Of a stretch of DNA of 64,000 nucleotides, positions 24,247-34,784 are shown piece by piece. The DNA comes from Rhynchosporium graminicola. Lineage: Eukaryota; Ascomycota; Leotiomycetes; Helotiales; Ploettnerulaceae. Location of the stretch: the NCBI GenBank assembly GCA_900074885.1, contig FJUW01000012.1:1178001-1242000 (forward strand), given 5' to 3'. Both the position numbers and the translations under genes were made by a program. The notes beneath the pieces were generated by a model, which saw nothing but the letters and a program-made list of their open reading frames with translations, was not told the origin of the DNA and did no database searches. The stretch's first letter is position 1. The number at the start of each line of letters is the position of its first letter.

Positions 24247-24889
24247 TCACTCTTTCCCATCCTTCTCCCACAGCTTCTTCACAGTTCCTGCAACCGAGAA
24301 TCCGCCAAACAACCAGTCGTCCCCATGTCTCCCACAGGTAGTGTAGCCGTTGATCTTAGCAGGGTCATGCGTATGTCTCCTCGAAGATTGCAAACCTTCC
24401 GACCCATGTCTCGTTAATGAACTACTCTGGCTATCGAACTGCAATGTCTTCCCACTCCATCCTGCAGAACTCTGCGTATCTACCGTTGACTGTGAGGCCC
24501 TAGTATCTGTAGGAGAGAGGCCTGACGAAGCAGGAGAAGCTGGTGGTTCGCTGATTGTTCGAAGTGGGGATTTCGATTGTGGCAGTGCTGGAAGCCTCGG
24601 GGTTGAATGGCTTCCAGACATCGTTCTGGAGGGTGTCGCAGAATGCGAAGATCCTCGCTGCATTACCGCAGCGGGATATCGAGTGACTCCCGTCGGTAAG
24701 CCTTATCGTTTGTTTTGTTTGTTTAAAGCTCGACAATTGACGTAGAAAATCTGATAATGTGGAGTGAGCCGTGTGTTTCTTGTGTAACTGTAGGCATGTT
24801 AGAAGCACTCGACCACATGTTAAGTACGACTCACTTGGTGTGTAATCCTCGATTTTGATATCAGGACGGCTCGGTTTATGTCGAGACAA
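24247..24889 (-). pseudogene. Small Ser-rich protein gene, probably disrupted
   Basis: Two overlapping minus frames look like one protein. The 5' part (PDIKIEDYTP, then a 56-bp intron 24834-24779, then HSTLSDFLRQLSSF) runs in one frame to about 24707. From there a frame shifted by one base continues (LPTGVTRYPAAVMQRG) into a Ser/Pro/Thr-rich region. It ends in GRHGDDWLFGGFSV and VKKLWEKDGKE at 24247. No intron with good sites joins the two frames, and the 5' frame has no ATG, only TTG at 24889. Either a single-base indel plus start loss has broken the gene, or the true splice pattern is unusual. The ending looks conserved and structured, so the locus was once coding. Function unknown. Confidence 0.45.
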
Positions 24890-25539
24890 ACGATAGTATT
24901 AAGAAATGCGTGATTTTTTGTGATGTTTTTAAAATGGATTCGAGGGAATGCTACGCTTGGATGCCTGGCAGCAGTCGACGGGACAGCACATCCAGCTTAG
25001 AGCTGACAAGACAAGATCCAATGGAGCTCATAATGATGCGCATGTGATCCCATTCACCATATTCTAGGTTATGCTATGCGCGAACTGTCGCTTGTACGGA
25101 TTCCGGCATTTTCATACGACGACTCAACATATTGGGCTCGCAGCGGCCTACTCGGTCACCACGTCTGTTATCTACGCTATTCGAGATATATTTTCCAGCG
25201 TATTTAATATTATAATTCTCCTCTAAATATAATGGTATCACATTGCTTTAAATCAGAGCCGAACTTCTGAAATACCTTTTGAGGCGAGTGTATACATCTT
25301 GGTTTCGGCAATCAATGCCGAGCCCAGTGGAATTAGTGAATCATGTGCCGTATCAGCAACTCCCAATAATATTCGGTTTCCACAAGCTCCACAGCAATCA
25401 TCCTAAGAAGAACCTGCAAATTCAAAAGTACCTGAAATAAATTCATACATGCATACGAAGTCATGGCGGAGTAGCACCATAAGCACATGTAAGCTTGGCA
25501 ATACCATAACAGAGCCTTACCCTTGTACCAGGCGGATGT
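24890..25539. other. Intergenic
   Basis: About 0.65 kb between two minus genes. It would hold any missing 5' exon of the 24.2-kb locus and the 3' flank of the ATPase. No further feature seen. Confidence 0.45.
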
Positions 25540-28500
25540 CTACAACCATCGCTTCCATATTTTGATGTACAACATCTTTGCCAATTGCAGGACCACCGCG
25601 AACAGGACCAAGCAAGCCAGTATAATCCCGATGAAAGTACCTCCAGAGGGCACCAGCTTCAGAGCCTTGGCGAAGGGAGGTATATACGGAACCGCGAGTC
25701 CTAGCACAGATGCAATCAAAGTGCTGAGCAAGATCGCTATAGATGGACAGCTTTGAATAAACGGCACCTTGGCAGTTCGAAATATGTAGATGACCAGCGT
25801 TTGACTCAGCATTCCGGAAATGAACCAATGGCTTTGGAAATTCTCCACCTGCAGGATGTCGCTGGATGGTGCAAAGCCGTAGTAGAACACGTTCAAGAGG
25901 AAGGTTCCGATGTCAATGGTGCTTATAACTGGTCCCATGAGCAGAATGAATACCATTAGGTTGAGGATAGAGAACTTGTGAGGAAAGGCGAGATATTCAT
26001 CATCTACGTTATCGAAAGGAATTGCGAGCTGTGACAGATCGTACAGAAGATTCTGAAGAACCATCTGGACCGGCGAAATGGGATCGAATGGGAACCACAC
26101 AGCTGCGATAACAACCGAGAGGATGTTGCCAAAATTTGCCGCTAGGATCATCTTCATATACTTCATACTGTACGTTGTCCATTAGGCTGAGACCTGAAAT
26201 CATGTGGGATATATACTTACACGTTTCCATGTGTTTTTCTTCCAATCTTAACGGCATCGACTATTTTGGCCAATTGCTTCTCAGTGAGAATCAGATCCGC
26301 GCTGTTCTTTGCAACACTTGATCCGGAATCCACTGATATTCCAACATCTGCAGCTCTGAGAGCTACCGAGTCATTGATTCCGTCTCCGATCATGCCGACG
26401 ACTTTACCATGAGCCTGGAGAGTCTCGACAACCCTCCCTTTTTGTGCTGGTGTGAGTTTTGCAAATATTTTGCACTTTCTGACAGATTGTTTCCATTCCT
26501 CCGGGTCCTGCAGGCTAGCTAACTTCGGGCCCGAAATGGCTAGGGGTGTGCCTTCATCAAGGTCTTGGGCCAGCCCGAGATTTCGAGCAACGCTCATAGC
26601 CACGCCAAGATTATCTCCAGTAAGGATTCGAACATCAATTCCGAGCTCTTGCAGGCGGGTAACAGACTCCTTTGCATCTGGCTGTAGAGGGTCAAGAAAG
26701 GTAAGAAACCCCTCTACCGTCATTTCAATGTCGAGACCATTGAAGTCGCTACCCACGCCATCGAAGTCGACATGTGAGATATCTCTTGTAGCGACCAGGA
26801 CGACTCGATAGGCCTCGGCATTGAAGTGCTCAATCCTGCTAGTCAAGCCAAGGTACTGCGACCCGCTCAGATTATGGATCTCAGTTCCAACGCGGATATG
26901 TGAGCAGCGGGCCACGACTTCTTCAAAGGCACCTTTGCAAATCAACTTTAGACCTCCTGTAGGTGTTCGAATGACACAGCTGGACCTCCGAGCCTCAAAA
27001 TTGAATGGTATCTCGCCAACTCTTCGACCAAGCTCAACAAGTTTCTCTTCTCCGCCAGTGTGCATGATAATTGCAGAATCTATTGCATTCTTCGTTCCGC
27101 GCTGGCTGTAGGCATTCGTTGAGGCTAGCAAAAAAACTTCGCCACTATTTCCACCGATTGGATTAAGGGAATGACATATTTCAATCTCGTCCTTGGTCAA
27201 AGTTCCTGTCTGTCGAAGTAAGTCTCACGATGCCAAGGTAGAGAATTGAAATGCTTACCTTATCACTGCAAAGTATAGACATGGATCCAAGACTATGAAT
27301 TGCATCCATGTGGTTTACAATAACCCCGATTTTGCGAAGAAGGAACGCTCCTCGGGAAAGGTTCGCTGTCACGACTGCAGGAAGCATTTCAGGGACAAGT
27401 GTTGCAGCAGTGCTCAAGGAAAATACCACCGCTTGCTTCCACCGACCGCTCTTGGTCCCTTTAACAACAAGTATCTGTACAAACATTAGAATTTGAAAAG
27501 TGCCTCCGAAAAGTAAAACGACATACAATAGCAAAGGAAATAACCATGAAAGCAACCAAGAATTGACATGTCCTATCGATTCCCTTTTGAAAACTTGTTT
27601 TCGGACGCCTGCCATTGAGTTTCTTCATAATGGAAGAGATGAATGCGCCTTGTAACGGAGTTAGCTATGGCGTGGTTAAGGATCCCTAGGTGATTCTTAC
27701 CATTCCCTGTAGCAACTACAATAACCAGTCCGCTCCCAGAAATGACGCTGGAGGTAGAGAAAACGAAATTTTGCAGGTCGAATACTGTCGTCTTCCCTTC
27801 TTTCTCGTCACCTAATCCAAATGCTTTGACTTGTGGCTCTCCTTCTCCAGTCAGACTGGCGAAATTAGCAGTGTCCATTTGAACACCAAAGTCGCTCACT
27901 TTACCTTGACTGGCTGACTGATAAGTTTGATGAATCCAAAACGATACAATCTGCAGGAACTACATCACCTGCACTCAGTGACAGAACATCCCCACACACA
28001 ATATTCTTTACCTCTACCTCTTCTTGCGTGGAATTGCCATCAAGAGTCTGCCGGCGAACGTGGTAATGCGGAAGACTTTCGGAAGCAGAGGTGCGACGAT
28101 TGTTGCTTCTGAGGTCCTGACAAAAGCTGATGCCAGCAGACACCGGAACAACGATCATGACTATAATTATTCAGTACGGTAGGCAAAATTGTAACGACTC
28201 AGGATCACGATCAGGATCAACACGGGAAAGTGATTCTGATCCGGTATTAGCTGATTGTGTAAGGGCGGTAAAAGTACATACTTGTGGCAAAAAGTGACCA
28301 TTCGCGGTCAGGCATGACGACTGTAATGATCGCGAGGATCATCAACATTAAGTTGTAGTGGTTGAATACACTGTCATAAGCAATTCGTTTCCACGTGACA
28401 TATTCTACGTCGACCTGCTTATTCTCGCCATACTGTAGGAGTCGCTGTGCCGCCTCTGCATGAGTCAGGCCTTCCGTCCTTGAACGTAAAGCTCCACAGA

Positions 28501-28653
28501 TATCAAGCTGCGATGCAAAAGCGCGGAATTTCGCTTCCGGAGTGGTCTCCTCTGATGCAGATTTCTCATCATAAAGTCCATCTGTTGAAGTTGGTCAGCT
28601 ATGATACTAAGATCATCCAATCACCTACTATCTAGATCTCCATCTTCAGTCAT
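25540..28653 (-). CDS. Mg2+-type P-type ATPase (MgtA-like, P3B)
   Basis: This is an ATP-driven magnesium importer family member, 896 aa. Eight exons: 28653-28629, 28581-28282, 28160-27905, 27855-27701, 27648-27527, 27474-27259, 27209-26221 and 26167-25540. The first exon is only 25 nt. Motifs in order are SSLTGEGEP (actuator loop, formed across intron 3), PEMLP (membrane helix 4), DKTGTLT (phosphorylation site, split by intron 6 between K and T), KGAFEEV (nucleotide site), GDGINDS (hinge), and a C-terminal block of membrane helices (YMKMILAANFGN onward). Helices early in the protein carry NHYNLMLMILA. Motif order and spacing match bacterial MgtA/MgtB rather than fungal Pma1, calcium or flippase pumps. 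No damaged motif. Metal specificity is by family, not shown. Confidence 0.95.
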
Positions 28654-29973
28654 TTTCTCTGGCCGCTAAGGCTGAAGAAAGTCCCGCAAGGTCAGCCCTT
28701 CTGAACAACGTGGAAGTAGTCTCACTCGGACGGGTTCCTCTCCAACTTCAGCCGCTGGTTTATGGTACTTGCAATTCGATGTGAGAAAGGTGATCAATCG
28801 CTTGGTAAGCAATTGTGTCGAAAGAGGCAAGCATAAAATCCCCTATGTCAATTCTGTTCAATCGTTCCTGCCGCAGCTGGAATTATGGCGGTCGAAATGA
28901 CCGGAGCGGACGGAGCAAGGTTCCAACGAGCCGTAGGAGGAAAAATAATAGAGCCAGGCTGACGAGTGAAAGTGCTAGTCAAGCAGATGCCATTTTGATG
29001 TGTTGTCTGTGAACGACGTATTGATAGATAAAAAGAGTCAATATCGTGGATATACCTACGTAAAATAAGGGACAGTTCTGGTTGAAGTGTAGAAAATTGT
29101 GTAGCATGCTGAGTTGTGTTGCTAGGGCACCAGAGATTACTAACTCAGCCCAAGAGCAACTTGGGGTGAACTAAAATACGATGAACCGCGAACCAAATTT
29201 ATAGACTTACCACTATCAGCTAAACATAGCTGGACACAGAGAGTGTGGCCGGCATGAGTCAAAATAGTGAGTCAGTTTCTGAATGAAAGAGCAGAACAAA
29301 GGATTATTCATCACTTGTTTTGAACAATGTACTCAATTATAGAATGCAAACGCAATAGATGTGGAGAATACAATGACCTTAAATCCCTTGTTTTCAGACC
29401 GAGCAGGCAGACTCTGAAGTGTAATGAAAGTGAAGTGTAATACAAGTGCAGCAAGAACAAGGCAAAGGAACCCTCGGAACAGACCGAATTCCATCGACAT
29501 GCCCTGATGTCATTCATCTCCCCGATCAAGTAACCAGGACATAGTGTAGAGTCTAAGAAGACAAGAACCTCGACACTAGAGGCATACCTAAACTTGACGA
29601 CGGTAGTCTTTCAGGTTCCACAGGCTATGGCTTTGTGATACCTTGGTAGGCAGACTTTCTGAATCTGAGTGTCTGTTTCTTTAGGGCCCCTGAGGAGCAA
29701 ACAGAGCAAAGAATCCCCCCCTGTAAATTAGATTTCTTGTCAAAATCACAGGCTAGCTTCAAAAACAGCTGGAGATCTTATTTTGTTGCCCAAATCTGTG
29801 ACTTGATGTCGTTGATTTAAAACGCGACCATGACAATGCATAATCACGTGATACAACAGGGATACTGAAGTGGATCTAAGCGCGACCTTCAAAAATTATT
29901 GACCCATCAACACATCTTGCAGATCTAGGGCCATTGAAAGGTGCTCAAAAGACCCTCATAAAGCTTGATAGTG
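28654..29973. promoter_or_regulatory. Divergent intergenic region, ATPase / uS5m
   Basis: About 1.3 kb between divergent starts. Apart from a possible small membrane protein exon (29333-29500, minus, listed separately) I see no gene. Confidence 0.4.
29333..29500 (-). CDS. Possible exon of a small multi-span membrane protein
   Basis: A 55-codon ATG frame on minus encodes two hydrophobic stretches (GLFRGFLCLVLAALVL, then KVIVFSTSIAFAF). Downstream, to about 28980, several other hydrophobic open pieces are separated by what look like good short introns (for example a donor GTAAGT and a donor GTAGGT with TTGACT and CACAG). They could form a four-helix protein of MARVEL type, but I could not join them without an in-frame stop. 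It may be decayed or simply chance. Confidence 0.22.
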   Translation of the reverse strand: MSMEFGLFRGFLCLVLAALVLHFTFITLQSLPARSENKGFKVIVFSTSIAFAFYN

Positions 29974-31352
29974 ATGAGCGTCTCACGGCCAGCAAGATGT
30001 CTTTTTTCCGTGCCTACGATGCCTATATTTCGGCCACGCATACGATGTCGATATTTCCACGCCTCTCCTAATCTGAGCGAAAGACACCGAGCGAAGAAGT
30101 CGTCCCAAACAAATCGCATGCCATTGAGCAAAGTCTTCAGGCAGTATACAGAAAATGAAAAGGCTTTGCTAGCGAAGAAGTACACACCCGAGCAGATTCA
30201 GGCAATCGAAGCTGGAGAGAAGGCAGTCAGCCCAGAGGACCTCGACAGCCATGGTGTTATTCGTACGGACTTGGGTGCGCTGCCATATCTCGACGACTTT
30301 AGCCAGACAGTACCGGTGCTTGATAGAGCAGCAAGATGGAAGGGACCTGTGGATCCTAATGCGAGGCCTATGACATACGAGGAGATGGAGGATAATTGGA
30401 GAGAAGTGGAGGAGCAGTACAAAAGGGAACGGGACGAAGAGTGGGCGCAAAATCCGCCGACCGAGCTCGAAGCCGCCCATAAGCAGAAGATGCAAGATAT
30501 TGGTGCTAAGCCAGGGGAGGAGTTGCCACTTCGTGAAAGTCTCTCTCGTCTCGACATCATGAAGATTGAGGATCGACTTTCTTCCTTTACAGGTTCTGAT
30601 GGACGGGCTATACCGAGGGAGCAAGAGATTGACTACACTGCTCCAGGTCTGCCCAAGAAGTTTATGACTGAGACTGGAAACAAGGCTGGCGCAAGTAAGT
30701 CCGAGGCAGGCATGGAGAAAGAAGCAGACCCTCGAGATCCCGATGGACTATACAATCGCCTCATCAAGCAGAGTGGCTTGACTCTAGATCAGATCCTAGA
30801 CTACAAGATCAAGATTCTGGTCCGGCATCGCGTTGTCAATATGACTCGTTTGGGCAGAGTTCAAAGTGTGTATATTCTGGCAGTTGCAGGAAATGGGCAC
30901 GGAGTATTGGGCGTTGGAGAAGCGAAGGGTCAGGAGTCAGAAGAGACAGCACAAAACGCTAGGATTGCAGCTATTCGAAACATGCAACCAATTCCCCGTT
31001 ATGAGGACCGGACAATTTTTGGAGATGTGGAAGGAAAGGTTTCTGCTACAGAGGTAAAGCTTATGGCAAGGCCACCAGGTATGTTTATAGCTTCTGATAT
31101 TATATCGTTGCGACAACATGCTAATTTATTCCAGGATTCGGTTTGCGCTGCCAGCATCTGATCTTCGAAATGGCACGAGCAGCCGGTATTCAAGACCTCG
31201 CAGCCAAAGTCCCTCGATCCCGCAACAAGATGAACACCGTCAAAGCCGCCTACCAAGCCATGCTCAAGCAACGGATACCAGACGAGATCGCGCGTGGGCG
31301 AGGAAAGAAGCTGATTGATGTACGAAAAGTGTATTATGGAGGACGCGTATGA
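29974..31352 (+). CDS. Mitochondrial small ribosomal subunit protein uS5m (MRPS5)
   Basis: This is a structural protein of the mitochondrial small ribosomal subunit near the mRNA entry and decoding region. Exons are 29974-31078 and 31135-31352, giving 440 aa. The start at 29974 (MSVSRPARC) gives an Arg/Ser-rich presequence; an in-frame TTG lies 9 bp upstream. A long charged N-terminal extension (to ~residue 260) precedes the S5 double-stranded RNA-binding domain ([18 protein letters not shown]) and the S5 C-terminal domain ([29 protein letters not shown], then [19 protein letters not shown] after the intron). Fungal mitochondrial S5 proteins are this long. No anomaly. Confidence 0.95.
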
Positions 31353-31723
31353 TACTCGATGTGGTGTGTTGTATGTACAGTTTATAAACTTCGAAATGTA
31401 GAATTATGGGAGCATATACGGCGCTTGGCGGAAATGCATATGTAGCGTTTTAGAGCTTAGCATAGGCACATTTATCCCATGCCTGTGATCTACCCCCCTC
31501 CTTCTAGTCGGCCACTGTCCAGCACTTTTGGGTATCTTCGAACGTAATCATCTAACAAAATGCCACAAACGCCTTGATATCTTCCAGTCCATCCATCTTA
31601 GCCCATTCGAATCCCATCCCAATTCGTCGCTTATCATTTTACCCCTTCAAGATAGCATTCCTAATGTCCGTTACCATCAAAGTCCAGTCTAGTACGATCC
31701 ATACTATCCCATACACCGACAAA
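31353..31723. other. Intergenic between convergent 3' ends
   Basis: 0.37 kb between the uS5m and Dad3 stop codons. It contains 3' flanks only; no other feature seen. Confidence 0.5.
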
Positions 31724-32117
31724 TCAATCCTCCTGTCCACCCTGGTCCCCAGAATATATCTCCTGCTGCAACACAATACTATAAACACTAGCCTTCAACA
31801 GCGTGAACACCAGGCTTGTCTTCCTCTCTAGCTGCCTCAGTCCGTCCAGAATTTCTGCTGTAGGTCGTCCAGCCATCGAATCGAGGAGGCTTGCTAACTG
31901 TCGTAGAAAGTCATTGTTAACGTATTTCTTTTTTTGCTCTGGACTGAAGAGGAGCAATAATAGAAGGCGGGGGGGGGGGAGGGAATCGGAGTTGGAAGTG
32001 GCTATTAATTACCTTCTTCATGTTCTCAGCTAAGCGCTCGTATTCATCCAGTACATCTTGTTCGAGGGGTGTGAGATCTTCCGCTGTGGAAACAGTGGAT
32101 GTAAATTCTGAGTCCAT
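31724..32117 (-). CDS. DAD3: DASH/Dam1 kinetochore complex subunit Dad3
   Basis: This is a small subunit of the ring complex that couples kinetochores to spindle microtubules. Two exons, 32117-32013 (exactly 35 codons) and 31897-31724, give 92 aa, the size of yeast Dad3 (94 aa). The family pattern is clear: LTPLEQDVLDEYERL near the N-terminus, matching the LSPLQQEVLDKY block of yeast Dad3, and LVFTLLKASVYSIVLQQE near the C-terminus, matching VGTLLKGSVYSLILQ. The 115-bp intron is longer than most here and contains a run of about 9 G (plus strand) near 31970-31980. Each exon alone is under 180 nt and would be missed by simple ORF calling. Confidence 0.93.
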
Positions 32118-32559
32118 TGTAGCAATATCTTGGCCGGCACTTCTCTGTATCTGTCTCCTTTGCCTTTTTGTGCGATTGAGTAGTAGAATGAAGAGGTTTA
32201 TATCGTGAGGTGCGCTGTATTGATTCTATCGCTGCTGGTCGCGTCGACGGGCTCGCGCTCTAGGCCACCATGCAGGTGAGCTGCCCCTCATTCCACGTGA
32301 TCGATCTACCTCAACTACCACGTACCTAAGATAAACCAAGTCAGTATCCTGGAATGATAGACGAAGCAAACGTTGTTCGGGTCAATCCATTATATTTCAT
32401 GAGATGGTTGGTTATTATGATGCAGACTTTCGATGCTCACATTCGCTACCTAACCAGGATATCGCGGATTTTAATAAAACTACTTTACAACCTTCCCAAA
32501 GCCCCCAAACAAAAGACAAGATCCAAGATGCGTTGATAACTCCTTCCAGATGAAACCCC
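32118..32559. other. Intergenic
   Basis: 0.44 kb: the Dad3 5' flank and the 3' flank of the transcription factor gene. Nothing else seen. Confidence 0.45.
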
Positions 32560-34784
32560 CTAATTCAGTAAATGCAAGTCTTCCATGATACTCTGATCCT
32601 CGATAATGCTTCGCATAACTTCATCCTGTGTAAGATTCGACCAATATCCCACCTCGGCAGCTTGCTTCTTTGCAGTGTAAATTTCTTGCGCAACGCCTTT
32701 GACTTGCCCAAATGCTTTGCCAGCCGCGGGCCAGACCTGACAGAGAGTCTTCAGCGCGCCGGTACTGAGGCGGAGCTGTTGCTTCAAATCATCGTCGCGC
32801 ATGAGTGGTACAAGAATGGACCAGCAGGAGAGATGCACGATAGATGCGAGTGTTACTACGCAGGTGAAGAAATGAGTGTGTTTAATCAGAGGTACTGGTA
32901 GTTGGATCAGCTTCGAGATTTCCTGAGCCGCCTGTATGGTCTTTGCGGCGTGAATGTTGTGAGTTGGACCAGGCACTACTGCCATGTGTGGAGCGCAAGA
33001 GGTGACGTCTCTAGCTGCGCTGGAATCTAACTCTGAAGCCTCGCGATGGAGGAGAATTGTTGTTCTGGCCTCGGTTAGTACTTCGGTTACGGTATCTCAT
33101 CAATGGCGCTTACGCTTCGGTTATCATGTGGGCTTGGAAGAGCATTTCATCTAGTCTCCCATCATGGCTAATTAAAGTCTTCTTGGCATCTGGTAAGTGC
33201 AGCCTCCAGTTGACGAGGTACGCATCTGCTCTGCTCATGGTTTGTTCATCACTCGGTAAGATCTGGCGAGACTGCAGGACCCTTCCCAGATTGCGAATGG
33301 CTGCGATGCGGTAGGTGTAAGACGAATAGAAGAAATCCCTTCCATCAAATGATTCATCATCAAAATCTTGGATGGAATGTGGATGCGGAATTTGCTTTAA
33401 CTTTTAGCTTCAGAGCTCGCAGTGAAATACTCGTTGTGGTGCTTACCCCAGACACATACTCTATCTCTTCACAGGGCAAGAGAACATCAGCTGGTATTTC
33501 TTTCATCCGAAAATTACTCTTTTGATGGACACCGGCAATCATGCCGTCAGTAATGTATAATTCCCACCATGTTCGACGCCAGCTCTCTTGTAATATGTCA
33601 GAGAAGAATCCTCTCACACTTGCGAAGTCGCGCTTATTCATGCCAATTTCGAGGGCAAGATCCTGAGCATCGAGAAGGATCTGGAGCGCTTTCTCCTGAA
33701 AGGTGTATCCATCAAGACCGATTGTAAGAATTAGCATTGCCTGCACCCTGAAGCCATCTCTGGGACAATCTGTATGGTAGACAGACCGTTCGGCATCGAG
33801 ACCTAGCGCCTTCGTTGGGGCCTGGGGAACATAGAAGGAGCCTACATAGCACATTGCCGCCTCGAGACATTCGATTGGCCTCTCCTTTCTGAGCGCGAAA
33901 TGGTTGCTTCGTGGAAGAGTAAATGGATGGGCCGGGTAAAAGTGAAAAAAGAACGCTTCAATACATCGTTCTTTCATGTCCAATCCCGAGGGCAGGGTCT
34001 TCGGATCAAATGCTACCACTTCCTGTCCGATATCAAACAACGGCAAATTGACGGAACGTGGGAGTGTCATCAAGCGATCATCGGCAGGCATGACTAGACC
34101 ATTAGCAGCATTGGAAAGACCCCTCAATCCATTAGGGTGCACAAGGGGACAGCTCATATCAACAGGACCGGCCGAATGAGCCGAGATGGCAGAGGCTTTG
34201 TTATGAGTTCCGTTACGTCTTGGGCCTTTAAAGCCGCGGCGGCTCCTTACATACTCACACTCGAAGCTGTTGGAGGAGCATCGTGAGCATGGCTGAAGCC
34301 CATCACACTTGAGGTGCTTCGAGCGACACTGGACACAGGCAGAGGGGACAGTTGCCCGCTCTTTCTCTTTCGCCTGCTGTGTTTGCTGAGCCTGAGCCTG
34401 AGCCTGAGCCTGCGCCTGATCCTGAGCCTGCTCTGGCCGGGACCCTGAAACTGATCCTGACGACGGTGAGGTCGAGGTCGCAGGACTGGTGATGGATGAT
34501 TGACGTCCTCCCTGGCTGCCACTACTGTTACTGCCTTGATTGTCAGGCCCGAATGCATCGTCGGAGCTGGGAGACAGTCCGTTTGCTAGCACTATTCCGG
34601 TGAAGGCGGCTGATGTGTTAACGTGCGGCAGTGACCGTGGATGGGGGACATTATTGAGGGCTGCTGGCTCTGGATCCATCGCTCTGGCTAGGGGCAACGA
34701 CGAGTTGCTCGCCGACCAAGACATGAGGCCACTCAAATTATGCGAGATGAGGTTCGAGCAGTGTGCGGCGGAGAGTCTACTCAT
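32560..34784 (-). CDS. Zn2Cys6 fungal transcription factor
   Basis: This is a DNA-binding regulator with exons 34784-33447, 33394-33114 and 33064-32560, giving 707 aa. After a Ser-rich N-terminus and a Gln/Ala repeat comes the zinc cluster CVQCRSKHLKCDG...CSRCSSNSFEC, with spacing C-x2-C-x6-C-x5-C-x2-C-x6-C. A basic linker (RSRRGFKGPRRNG) follows. The middle region carries the fungal-specific transcription factor domain (for example FHFYPAHPFTLPRSNHF, ESWRRTWWELYITDG). The first junction is set by the acceptor at 33396-33395, which yields GQIPHPHSIQDFDD and keeps the frame. The start is the first in-frame ATG; a TTG at 34922 lies upstream in the same frame. Target genes are unknown. It is divergent from the HeLo/kinase-like gene, 1.5 kb away. 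Confidence 0.92.
34386..34432. repeat. Hexanucleotide repeat (CTGAGC)n, coding
   Basis: About eight imperfect copies of CTGAGC lie inside the transcription factor gene. On minus they encode a Gln-Ala dipeptide run just before the zinc cluster. Length variation between strains is likely. Confidence 0.85.
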
